Shown here: one piece after another, positions 7,340 through 14,896 of the stretch | Layout: each line of letters starts with the position of its first letter | How positions within the stretch are numbered: position 1 is the first letter of the stretch | From: Ornithoclostridium sp944380285 | GTDB lineage: Bacteria; Bacillota; Clostridia; Christensenellales; UBA3700 | Length of the DNA stretch: 64,000 bases | Assembly: GCA_963931165.1 (NCBI GenBank) | Contig: OZ006985.1 | Location: 372,001 to 436,000, forward strand | Reading direction: 5' to 3' | The notes under the pieces: generated by a model | Seen by the model: the letters and a program-made list of their open reading frames with translations, nothing else | What the model was told of the DNA's origin: nothing | Database searches by the model: none | Made by a program: the position numbers and the translations under genes

Positions 7340-8317
7340 CTATATTTTCCGCGGCGAGTTGACGACGTTGCGCTCCTCTCCGCGCAGCCACGCCGCAAGA
7401 TTGAGCGCCGCCTCGTCGAGCAGTCTGCCGCGCGCCTCGCGGCTCGCCCAAGCGATGTGCGGCGTGAGCGCCGCGTCTTTCTCTCCGAAAATGCGCCTGC
7501 CCTCTTCGGGCGGCTCATGCTCGCAGACGTCGGCAAGGTATGCCCCGAGCGCGCCGCTCTCGAGCGCGTCGCAGACCGCGTCCTCGTCGACGAGCCCGCC
7601 GCGCGCCGTATTGATCAGCACCGCGCCCCTCTTCATCGCCGCCAAAAACGCCGCGTCGACCATGTGCGCGTTGCCGCCGTTGAGGCTGCAATGCAGACTG
7701 ACCACGTCCGATTGCGCAAGCAGTTCGGGCAGTTCCGCCATTCGCACGAACGGCTGAGCCGCCGTGCCCCTGCTCCTTCGGTTGGCGAGCACGTTCATCC
7801 CCAGCGCGTGCGCGATCGACGCGACCGCCCTGCCTATCTCGCCGTATCCTATTATGCCCATCGTCTTGCCGCAAAGTTCGATCGGCTCGCGCAGCCAATA
7901 GCAAAAATTGGCGCACCTGCTCCAATCGCCCCGCCTCACGCTGTCGACGTGTTCGCCGACCCGCCCCGCATGCGACAGCAGCAGCGCGAACGTGTGCTGC
8001 GCGACGCTCATCGTCGAGTAGGACGGCACGTTTGTCACCGTGACCCCGAGCCTGTCCGCCGCCGCAAGATCGACGACGTTATAGCCCGTCGAAAGCAAAC
8101 CGATATATTTGACGGACGGCAGCGCGCCCAAAATGTCGGCGGTCAATTCGACCTTGTTGTCGATCAACACGTCCGCGCCCATTGCGCGCTTCACGACCTC
8201 GCCCGCCGCCGTGTGGGGGAAGACCTCGACCTCGCCTATCGCGCGAAACGCGTCCCAATCGAGGTCGCCGGGGTTGGCGCAGTCGCCGTCCAAAACGACA
8301 ATTTTGACGTCTTTCAT
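7340..8317 (-). CDS. D-isomer-specific 2-hydroxyacid dehydrogenase
   Basis: A 325-residue NAD-dependent dehydrogenase. It has the Rossmann motif GIIGYGEIG (154-162), the substrate-binding and catalytic Arg in NTARGGLVDE (about 236-245), and the catalytic His in TPHIAW (about 286-291). The opening KIVVLDGDCANPGDLDW is typical of the glycerate dehydrogenase/hydroxypyruvate reductase branch. The probable substrate is therefore hydroxypyruvate or glyoxylate, though the substrate cannot be fixed from sequence. The promoter -10 box ends only 6 bases before the ATG, so the mRNA is predicted to be leaderless. Confidence 0.88.
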   Translation of the reverse strand: MKDVKIVVLDGDCANPGDLDWDAFRAIGEVEVFPHTAAGEVVKRAMGADVLIDNKVELTADILGALPSVKYIGLLSTGYNVVDLAAADRLGVTVTNVPSYSTMSVAQHTFALLLSHAGRVGEHVDSVRRGDWSRCANFCYWLREPIELCGKTMGIIGYGEIGRAVASIAHALGMNVLANRRSRGTAAQPFVRMAELPELLAQSDVVSLHCSLNGGNAHMVDAAFLAAMKRGAVLINTARGGLVDEDAVCDALESGALGAYLADVCEHEPPEEGRRIFGEKDAALTPHIAWASREARGRLLDEAALNLAAWLRGEERNVVNSPRKI

Positions 8318-8323
8318 ATCAAT

Positions 8324-8352
8324 ATTATAGCATCGCGCGCGCGTTTTGTCAC
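8324..8352 (-). promoter_or_regulatory. Promoter giving a leaderless dehydrogenase mRNA
   Basis: GTGACA (8347-8352) and TATAAT (8324-8329) on the minus strand with 17-base spacing. The start codon A at 8317 is the seventh base after the -10 box, where transcription normally begins. Confidence 0.75.
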
Positions 8353-8369
8353 GCCGACGGCGCGTCGAT

Positions 8370-10496
8370 TCACGCCAAAAAGCCCATCCTCACCTTCTTT
8401 TTGCCGGGCGAAAACTCGTTTTCCGCCTTCGCCTTGTCAAAGTCCTCTTTGGTCAAGATCTGATCGTCGCATCCGGACATCTGCCAGCGAAGCGCCGCCT
8501 TTGCCCATGTGCGCTCGAACAGATTGCGCACATATCTGCCGTTGGAAAACTCCTTGGCGGTGATGAACCCCTCGCTCAAACCGTCGAAAAACTCCTTCGC
8601 CGCGGCGAGCATCTCCTTGTCGCACTTGAACGCCGACGTCGCCATCAGCTTGAAGATCTCGAACAGCTCTTTGCGCGAATAGTTGTGGAACTCGATCTTG
8701 TACGGCATGCGGCTCCTGAGCCCGGGATTGAGGTCCATCAGTTCCTCCATCTCGTCGGTGTAGCCCGCCATGATCACGACAAAGTCGTCGCGGTGATTCT
8801 CCATCTCCGCGATCAGGGTGTCGATCGCCTCGCGCCCGAAATCCTTGTCCGAATCCCTCACCGACAGCGAATACGCCTCGTCGAGGAAAAGCACCGATCC
8901 GTATGCGTCGCGGCATATCTGCGAGGTCTTGGGCGACGTCTCGCCGATGTATCTGCCGCACAGGTCGCGCGCGCCGTGCTCGTAAAATTCGCCGATGCGC
9001 AGCACGCCCTTCTCTTTGAGCAGCTTGCCCAATATGCGCGCGATCGTCGTCTTGCCCGTGCCGGGACTGCCGACGAACCGCATATGGATGCAGGGACGCT
9101 TTTTGGACTTGCTCTTTTTAGCGGACAATATCTGCGCGACGATCTCCTTGATCTGCCGCTTGATGTTTTCGCAGCCGATCATCGCGTCCAGCTCTTCCTG
9201 CGCGCTCCTGCCGTCGTCCGGCTTTTTGAACAGCGACATTGCGGCTTCCGCTGCGTTGACGACGTTTTCTTTCTGCCCCGTCTTCGCCATGGTCACGAGA
9301 CGGTTGTAGATCATCTCCCTGACGACCTTGGTCACCGTGCGCAAACCGTAAAATCTGCCGTCCGACTTCTCTTCGCGCAGCTTTTCGAAAAACGCCTGCT
9401 TCGCGTCGTCGGCAAGCGCGAACCCCAGCCTTTCAAACTCGCGCCGCGCATATTCCGCCAGCTCGTCCTGCGAAAACGGCGGGAATGAGACAGCCTTCAC
9501 GCCCATCCTGTCGTTGATCGCATAGCACACTCTCGCCAGCACGCCCTTGTCAACATAGGGCACGCGGAAGACGATGATGTTGCCGCTCAGATTGGCTTCG
9601 ACGATCGCGTCCAGACACTTGCGGAACAGCCCCGAATCTATCGACCCCATCCACTCGCTGATGTCAAAACAGACGATGTCGCGCATTGCGCGCAAAAGCG
9701 GATCGTTCAAGGCCGAGGCGATCTTGCCCCTCAGCTCTTCCATTTCGCCCTGCTTCGCCCCGACGAGAGGCAGCGTGTGCTCGAACACCTTCATCGTCCT
9801 GCCCGCCTTCACCACGGGCGCAAGCGCCGTGCCCAGCATCTCCAAATAGGTGCTCAGCCCGTGCCCGTCCTCGATCGAGAAGACGTAGCTGCGCCCGACC
9901 ATGACCTCGGTCAACGCGTCGTTCACCAGCGGACCGACATCGGCAAGTTCGCGTATCAGCGCCTTGAACTCCGCCGCCCCGATGAGTTCGTTTGCGGCTT
10001 TGAGCAGCCCGTCGCGATCGACGCTGCAGCTCCGTCCCACCCTCTTGACTTCGCCGTCCGTCTGCATCACCTCTATGTCATCCTCGTCGTCTTCGTCTTC
10101 CTCGTCGTCATCGAAGATGTCGCAGCTCGCTTCCTCGTCGTCATCGAATATGTCGCAGCTTGCCTCCTCTTCTTCGCCCTTGTCTTTTTTGTCTATGATC
10201 TTGGCGATGTCTCCGAGCAGCGCGTCCAATTTTCGAGCGTTATCGTCCTTGCCGATCTCCGCGGTCGTCAGCTTGATCGGCAGCTTGTCCAGCTTGAACT
10301 TGTCCGTCAAATGCGCCGTCATCGCATTGAGGAAGACCGTCAGCTCGTCTTTGGTGCCTTTGAACTTCATCTTGACGCCGTCGGCGCTTTGACTGAGATC
10401 GCTGACGCTCTCCGTCTGCTTTGCTGCGTCCGTGATCTCGGCAATGAACTCTTTTGCGGCTTTTTGGTCGAATATCGTAAAACGTACTTCGAACAT
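8370..10496 (-). CDS. CbbX/SpoVK-like AAA+ ATPase
   Basis: A 708-residue protein. The C-terminal AAA+ domain (about residues 445-700) is of the CbxX/CfqX type. It shows GSPGTGKTTIARILG near 475, VLFLDEAYSL near 535, and a sensor region GYTDEMEELMDLNPGLRSRMP. Family members remodel partner proteins (Rubisco activation, SpoVK, EccA of type VII secretion). The middle (about 255-400) resembles a second AAA module without a Walker A. The N-terminal part carries a very acidic stretch (about 108-142) with an 11-residue tandem duplication (EEASCDIFDDD). The gene is alone, with its own promoter and a GGAGG ribosome site. The partner protein is unknown. Confidence 0.8.
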   Translation of the reverse strand: MFEVRFTIFDQKAAKEFIAEITDAAKQTESVSDLSQSADGVKMKFKGTKDELTVFLNAMTAHLTDKFKLDKLPIKLTTAEIGKDDNARKLDALLGDIAKIIDKKDKGEEEEASCDIFDDDEEASCDIFDDDEEDEDDEDDIEVMQTDGEVKRVGRSCSVDRDGLLKAANELIGAAEFKALIRELADVGPLVNDALTEVMVGRSYVFSIEDGHGLSTYLEMLGTALAPVVKAGRTMKVFEHTLPLVGAKQGEMEELRGKIASALNDPLLRAMRDIVCFDISEWMGSIDSGLFRKCLDAIVEANLSGNIIVFRVPYVDKGVLARVCYAINDRMGVKAVSFPPFSQDELAEYARREFERLGFALADDAKQAFFEKLREEKSDGRFYGLRTVTKVVREMIYNRLVTMAKTGQKENVVNAAEAAMSLFKKPDDGRSAQEELDAMIGCENIKRQIKEIVAQILSAKKSKSKKRPCIHMRFVGSPGTGKTTIARILGKLLKEKGVLRIGEFYEHGARDLCGRYIGETSPKTSQICRDAYGSVLFLDEAYSLSVRDSDKDFGREAIDTLIAEMENHRDDFVVIMAGYTDEMEELMDLNPGLRSRMPYKIEFHNYSRKELFEIFKLMATSAFKCDKEMLAAAKEFFDGLSEGFITAKEFSNGRYVRNLFERTWAKAALRWQMSGCDDQILTKEDFDKAKAENEFSPGKKKVRMGFLA
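10101..10166 (-). repeat. 33-bp tandem duplication inside the AAA gene
   Basis: Units 10101-10133 and 10134-10166 are nearly identical and encode the repeated acidic 11-mer. The next bases are again GAG/GAC-rich, so slippage could change copy number in frame. Confidence 0.75.
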
Positions 10497-10535
10497 GATT
10501 TTCCTCCGTGGCGCAAAAGCGCCGTCATCTTTTTT

Positions 10536-10564
10536 ATTATACCACAGACGTTCGGCGCGCGCAA
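10536..10564 (-). promoter_or_regulatory. Promoter of the AAA gene
   Basis: TTGCGC (10559-10564) and TATAAT (10536-10541) on the minus strand with 17-base spacing. Confidence 0.7.
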
Positions 10565-10652
10565 CGATATAACTTTTTATTGATAAATTGCCCGTCTTTC
10601 CCTCTTTTAGTGCAAAAATGCGAAAAATTTTTGCGTTTTTACGTCAAATCAC

Positions 10653-10681
10653 TTTACTTCGCTAATGCAATAAAGTATAAT
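10653..10681 (+). promoter_or_regulatory. Promoter of the ABC transporter operon
   Basis: TTTACT (10653-10658) and TATAAT (10676-10681), 17-base spacing, followed by AAGGAG and the ATG at 10711. The two promoters in this gap diverge. Confidence 0.75.
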
Positions 10682-10710
10682 GAGCGTATCAACTCACAAG
10701 GAGTGTAATC

Positions 10711-11595
10711 ATGAAAAAGAAAATCGTCATCGCGGCGGTCACCGTCGCACTTGTTTTGAGCATGGCATTCGTTTTCGCCGCCTGCGGCAATGGCGGCGAA
10801 GATCCCGGCATCCTCTTCGGCAAGGAATTGCTCCCGCTGACCGCGCAGGTCGACATCCTGCAAAATCTCGAGACCGGTTCCGCCGACATCGGCATCATGG
10901 ATTCCGTCATGGCAGGTCACTATTTGACCCACGGCAGCTATGTCGGCAAGATCGCCTCTCTCGACCTGTTCACCTTCCCTGCCGAGGAGTACGGCATCGG
11001 CGCAAAGAAGGGCAACGACGCACTGGTCGGCAAGGTCAACGAGGCGTTGATCGCGCTCGCCGCTAACGGCACTTTCGCCACGATAGCCTCCGAGTACGGT
11101 CTGCAAAACGAAGTCCTCGTCGCCGCCGACACCGCCAACCCCAAGGCGGACGCGACCGACGACAGCTGGGACAAGGTCGTCGAGGACGGCAAACTCGTCA
11201 TCGGCTACACCGTGTTCGCGCCCATCGCCTATATGGAAAACAACACGCTCACCGGCTTTGACGTCAATCTTGCCGAGGCTGTCGTCGACTACCTCAACGA
11301 GACCTACGGCTCCGCCGTCGAGATCCAGTGGGTGGAGATCGATTGGGCGACCAAGCAGACGCAGCTTGAAAACGGCACCCTCGACCTTGTCTGGAACGGC
11401 ATGACTCTCACCGACGAGGTGATGAACGGCATGTCCACCACCGTCCCCTATCTCGCCAACAGACAGACGCTGATCATCCGCAGCGCGGACGCCGAAAAAT
11501 ACGGCGATATGCGCTCCTTCTTCATCGCGGCAAAGGACGCGGTCGTCGCGGTCGAAAGCGGTTCCGCCGCCGACCTTTTGATGAACATCGAGTGA
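10711..11595 (+). CDS. Amino-acid-binding lipoprotein of an ABC transporter, lobes in permuted order
   Basis: A 294-residue solute-binding protein of the polar amino acid (SBP_bac_3) type. Residues 1-25 form a lipoprotein signal with Cys25 in VFAAC. Residues about 40-131 match the second half of the normal fold: LETGSADIGIMDSVMA, then EEYGIGAKKGNDALVGKVN, then the usual C-terminal helix. Residues about 155-275 match the first half: GKLVIGYTVFAPIAY, GFDVNLAEAVVDYL, NGTLDLVWNGMTLT. The protein stops at VAVESGSAADLLMNIE, where lobe 2 normally begins. The order is therefore a circular permutation of the standard fold, or the remnant of two fused copies. The permease gene begins 1 base after the stop. 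An amino acid ligand is likely. Confidence 0.8.
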   Translation: MKKKIVIAAVTVALVLSMAFVFAACGNGGEDPGILFGKELLPLTAQVDILQNLETGSADIGIMDSVMAGHYLTHGSYVGKIASLDLFTFPAEEYGIGAKKGNDALVGKVNEALIALAANGTFATIASEYGLQNEVLVAADTANPKADATDDSWDKVVEDGKLVIGYTVFAPIAYMENNTLTGFDVNLAEAVVDYLNETYGSAVEIQWVEIDWATKQTQLENGTLDLVWNGMTLTDEVMNGMSTTVPYLANRQTLIIRSADAEKYGDMRSFFIAAKDAVVAVESGSAADLLMNIE

Positions 11596-11596
11596 C

Positions 11597-12277
11597 ATGT
11601 TCGCCGAAGTTTTTGAAAGATTCGCCGAAGGTTTCGGCTATACGGTAGGGCTTTTCGCCGTCACGCTCGTGGCGGCGATACCTCTCGGCATCATCGTCGC
11701 GCTGTGCTCGATCACCAAATTCAAGCCCATTCGCTGGCTGACAAAGGTGTTCATTTGGGTCGTGCGCGGCACTCCCCTTTTGTTGCAGATCATCGTCGTC
11801 ACGTTCATCCCGTCGACGGTGTTCCTGCTCGCCAACAAAGACCTCGCCGACTTCTTCGGCGTGAGCATCGTCGGACTCAACTTCATCTTTGCCGCGGTCG
11901 CTTTCATCATCAACTACTCGGCATACTTCGCCGAGATCTTCCGCGGCGGCATCGAGGGCATCCCGAGAGGGCAACACGAGGCGGCGCAGGTGCTGGGCAT
12001 GAAACGCGGACAGACGTTCTTCCGCATCATATTGCCGCAGGTCGTCAAGCGCATTTTGGCGCCCATCTCCAACGAAGTCATCACTTTGGTCAAGGACACA
12101 TCGCTCGCGCGCGTCATCGGCGTGACAGAGCTGTTCATGGTCGCGTACAACGTCGTGACCACCGAGGCGATCATTTGGCCGCTGTTCTTCGCCGGGCTGT
12201 ACTATCTGCTGTTCAACGGCATATTGACGATACTCTTCCATGCGGCGGAGAAAAAACTCTCCTACTACAAGGTGTGA
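11597..12277 (+). CDS. Amino acid ABC transporter permease (HisM/GlnP type)
   Basis: A 226-residue integral membrane subunit that forms the channel of a polar amino acid importer. It has about five hydrophobic segments and the EAA loop HEAAQVLGMKRGQTFFRIILP at about 131-151, which docks onto the ATPase. The start ATG sits one base after the binding-protein stop and the stop is followed one base later by the ATPase ATG, so translation is coupled. Length and motif order are normal for the family. The substrate cannot be decided beyond a probable polar amino acid. Confidence 0.92.
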   Translation: MFAEVFERFAEGFGYTVGLFAVTLVAAIPLGIIVALCSITKFKPIRWLTKVFIWVVRGTPLLLQIIVVTFIPSTVFLLANKDLADFFGVSIVGLNFIFAAVAFIINYSAYFAEIFRGGIEGIPRGQHEAAQVLGMKRGQTFFRIILPQVVKRILAPISNEVITLVKDTSLARVIGVTELFMVAYNVVTTEAIIWPLFFAGLYYLLFNGILTILFHAAEKKLSYYKV

Positions 12278-12278
12278 T

Positions 12279-13229
12279 ATGAACGACGAAAAGACTTTCA
12301 AAAGCGATCGCGAGCCGCTGCTCGTCGTCAAAGACCTGCGCAAGAGCTTTGGCGAAACTCAAGTGCTCAAAGGCGTGTCGTTCGAGTTGCACAGGGGCGA
12401 GGTTCTGTCGATCATCGGCCCGTCCGGCGGCGGCAAGTCGACGCTGCTGCGCTGTCTCAACTTCCTCGAAACGCCCGAGGGCGGGACGATCGCGGTTGGC
12501 GGCGAGACGCTGTTCGACGCGTCCGCGAAGATAAGCGACAAAGAATCGGATCTGCGCACCAAGCGGCTGCATTTCGGGCTGGTTTTCCAATCGTTCAACC
12601 TCTTCCCCCACTACAACGCGCTCGAAAACGTCGCGCTCGCGCCGAGTTTGCAGGGCGGCGACTACCGCAAAAAGCGCCGCGAAGCAAAAAAGAAAAACGC
12701 CGCGCTCTTGGCGGCGAAAAGACGTCAATTGCGGATACGCTTTTTCGCGCGGTGGCTACACGAAAATCCGTTCAAACTTTGGGACGAGCTGGGCGCCGAA
12801 CTCCAATTGCTCAAACACGAGCTGGGCGCACAAGAAAACCCCGAAGCGGCGCAACTGCTCGCAAGAGTCGGGCTTGCCGACAAGATGTACAACTATCCGT
12901 GCGAACTGTCGGGCGGACAGCAGCAGCGCGTCGCGATCGCGCGTGCGCTCGCGCTCAAACCGGACATACTCTGCTTTGACGAGCCGACGAGCGCGCTCGA
13001 TCCCGAACTGACCGGAGAAGTGCTCAAAGTCATCAAGGACCTCAAACAAGAGGACACGACGATGATCATCGTCACTCACGAGATGGAATTCGCGCGGCAC
13101 GTCTCGGACAAAGTGCTGTTCGTCTCGGGCGGCATAATCGAGGAAGAAGGCTCGCCCGAAGAGGTGTTCGGCTCGCCCAAGAGCGAAAAGACAAAGGCGT
13201 TCCTCTCCAAGATGGAGGAGAAGATATGA
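12279..13229 (+). CDS. Amino acid ABC transporter ATP-binding protein with an inserted helical segment
   Basis: A 316-residue ATPase of the GlnQ/HisP type. Walker A is GPSGGGKST at 47-55, the Q-loop is VFQSFNLFPH about 102-111, the signature is LSGGQQQ at 210-216, Walker B is ILCFDEP at 230-236, and the switch His lies in VTHEMEF. Normal relatives have about 240-250 residues. The excess is an insert of about 60 residues (about 128-187), rich in Lys, Arg and then Leu/Glu, in the helical subdomain that contacts the permease. I chose ATG 12279, one base after the permease stop, rather than the in-frame ATG 39 bases upstream. The last four bases overlap the start of the YerC-like gene. Confidence 0.92.
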   Translation: MNDEKTFKSDREPLLVVKDLRKSFGETQVLKGVSFELHRGEVLSIIGPSGGGKSTLLRCLNFLETPEGGTIAVGGETLFDASAKISDKESDLRTKRLHFGLVFQSFNLFPHYNALENVALAPSLQGGDYRKKRREAKKKNAALLAAKRRQLRIRFFARWLHENPFKLWDELGAELQLLKHELGAQENPEAAQLLARVGLADKMYNYPCELSGGQQQRVAIARALALKPDILCFDEPTSALDPELTGEVLKVIKDLKQEDTTMIIVTHEMEFARHVSDKVLFVSGGIIEEEGSPEEVFGSPKSEKTKAFLSKMEEKI

Positions 13230-13513
13230 GCGGCACAAAGGACAACCTCGACGCGCTGTACGACGCGCTCGCGGCGCTGACCGACCCCGCCGACGTCAAA
13301 GCCCTGCTTGCCGACCTGTGCACCGCCGGAGAGACGGAGCAGATGGCGTGCCGTCTGCGCGCGGCGATGCTCTTGCTCGACGGCAAGACCTACTCGCAGA
13401 TCACCGAGGAGACGGACATCTCGTCGGCGACGCTGTCGCGCGTGTCCAACTGTGTGAGACGCGGTTCGGGAGGCTACTCAAAGGTGTGGCAAAACATGCA
13501 CGGCGAAGATTGA
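13226..13513 (+). CDS. YerC/YecD-type TrpR-related repressor
   Basis: A 95-residue all-helical DNA-binding protein of the YerC/YecD family, which shares the TrpR fold. The helix-turn-helix is visible in KTYSQITEETDISSATLSRVSNC (about 53-75), with ISSATLSRV as the recognition helix. The frame overlaps the ATPase stop by 4 bases (ATGA), so it is the last gene of the transporter operon. Control of this operon in response to an amino acid is a reasonable guess, but YerC ligands are not established. A bidirectional terminator follows. Confidence 0.88.
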   Translation: MSGTKDNLDALYDALAALTDPADVKALLADLCTAGETEQMACRLRAAMLLLDGKTYSQITEETDISSATLSRVSNCVRRGSGGYSKVWQNMHGED

Positions 13514-13539
13514 TTTCCCTGCCCGTGTCGATAAAACAA

Positions 13540-13580
13540 AAAAATGCGCCCGTATGCGATCTGCATACGGGCGTCTTTTA
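13540..13580. terminator. Bidirectional terminator between converging operons
   Basis: The 11-bp stem CGCCCGTATGC/GCATACGGGCG (13547-13557 with 13563-13573) is flanked by an A-run on the left and TCTTTT on the right, so it works on both strands. Confidence 0.85.
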
Positions 13581-13587
13581 TGTTGAG

Positions 13588-14151
13588 TTACAGCCTCGTT
13601 CCGCACTTGTCGCAAAACTCGGAATCGACGCTCTTGACCGGCGCTCCGCAGCTCGGACACTGTCCGTACTCTGCCGTCCCTTCGGCGAGCTCTTTCTCTT
13701 TGCGCTGTTGTATCTCAATGATCTTCTTGTAGCACTCGGGCATGTTGTCCGCCGTCATTCCCATATTGATCGCAGCGGCGGCATTGAAGTACGGCGCCGC
13801 CTCCTCCCACGCCTCTTCGTCGGTCATCTCGATGTCGTCTCTGACGATCATCACGTCGCCGACGATGCGATAGCCTGCAAGATTGCCGGTATCGATCAGC
13901 TTTTGCGCCGCCTCGCGCTCGTTGGACGCAAAGGCGAACAACATGAATATCGGCATCTTGCCCTTGAGCTTGACCGCTTGAACAGCGTGGCACAGTTGCA
14001 TGCACGCGCCGTACTTCGCGAGCACGATCATCGCCGGCACGGCAGGGACGATCAACAGCGTCAGCGCCATAAAAACCTTGCGCAGCGTGTTCAGTTTTTT
14101 GAGTCTGCCCTCAAGATCGGGCACAATGTCTTTGAGATTGATGCGTCTCAT
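13588..14151 (-). CDS. Unknown membrane protein with C-terminal zinc ribbon
   Basis: A 187-residue protein I cannot assign to a named family. It begins with a short cytoplasmic segment (MRRINLKDIVPDLEGRLKKL) and one clear transmembrane helix (about 26-46). The body ends in CPSCGAPV...FCDKCGTRL (about 162-186), a four-Cys zinc ribbon. ATG 14151 is preferred because AGGAGG lies just upstream; an in-frame extension to 14208 would lack a ribosome site. The gene follows the sirtuin by 22 bases and so is probably the third gene of the GH30-sirtuin operon. No function is proposed. Confidence 0.7.
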   Translation of the reverse strand: MRRINLKDIVPDLEGRLKKLNTLRKVFMALTLLIVPAVPAMIVLAKYGACMQLCHAVQAVKLKGKMPIFMLFAFASNEREAAQKLIDTGNLAGYRIVGDVMIVRDDIEMTDEEAWEEAAPYFNAAAAINMGMTADNMPECYKKIIEIQQRKEKELAEGTAEYGQCPSCGAPVKSVDSEFCDKCGTRL

Positions 14152-14173
14152 ATTTTCCTCCTTTAGAAAAAGT

Positions 14174-14896
14174 TTACACTTCGCAGGCGGAGAGTATCTC
14201 CCCCACATTGCCGTGTATCACGAGGTCGGCGCGCGATTCCGCCGCCAGCCTGTCTCGGTTGATCAAGACAAGCGCGTCGCCGCCGAAGAAATCGATCAGA
14301 TTCGCCGCCGGATAGACCGAAAGCGACGTGCCTGCGACGATCAACGTCTTCGCGTTTACGATCGCCGCGATCGCGCCTTCGACCGTCTCCTCGTCGAGCG
14401 GCTCGCCGTAAAGCACTACGTCCGGCTTGACAATGCCGCCGCACTCGCAATGCGGCACGCCGTCGCTCGAGCGCACGCGGTCAACGTCATAGCTCCTGCC
14501 GCAGTCGAGACAGCGGTTGCGCATCACGCTGCCGTGCAACTCATACACCTTTTTGCTGCCGGCGGCGGTATGAAGTCCGTCAATGTTTTGGGTGACGACC
14601 GCGTCGACGAGCCCCGCTCTCTCCCACTCCGCGCAAAGCGTGTGCGCGGGGTTCGGCTTGCAGTCGAGACAGCACAAGATCGCCGAGCGGTAGAAGTCGA
14701 AAAATTCTTTTGTGTGCGAAAAGAAGAAGCGCCGCGACAGCATCTCCTCGGGCGGATAGGCGCTCCTCCGCGCATACAGCCCGTCGGGCGAACGAAAGTC
14801 GGGGATGCCGCTCTCGGTCGACACGCCGGCGCCGCCGAAGACCACGACGCCGCCGCGCGCTGTCAACCTTGACAATTTTGCGATCTCGTCCGTCAT
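14174..14896 (-). CDS. cobB: NAD-dependent protein deacylase, Sir2 family
   Basis: A 240-residue sirtuin that removes acyl groups from lysines using NAD. It shows GAGVSTESGIPDFR (about 22-35), TQNIDGLH (about 103-110) and the catalytic His in ELHGS. Four zinc Cys sit in the pairs CLDC and CECG. An SLSVYP stretch lies near the NAD site and the C-terminus is LVIHGNVGEI. Length is normal for bacterial class U/III enzymes. Its ATG overlaps the stop of the GH30 gene by 4 bases, so the two are translationally coupled, an unexpected pairing. Targets are unknown; the symbol follows the general bacterial usage. Confidence 0.92.
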   Translation of the reverse strand: MTDEIAKLSRLTARGGVVVFGGAGVSTESGIPDFRSPDGLYARRSAYPPEEMLSRRFFFSHTKEFFDFYRSAILCCLDCKPNPAHTLCAEWERAGLVDAVVTQNIDGLHTAAGSKKVYELHGSVMRNRCLDCGRSYDVDRVRSSDGVPHCECGGIVKPDVVLYGEPLDEETVEGAIAAIVNAKTLIVAGTSLSVYPAANLIDFFGGDALVLINRDRLAAESRADLVIHGNVGEILSACEV

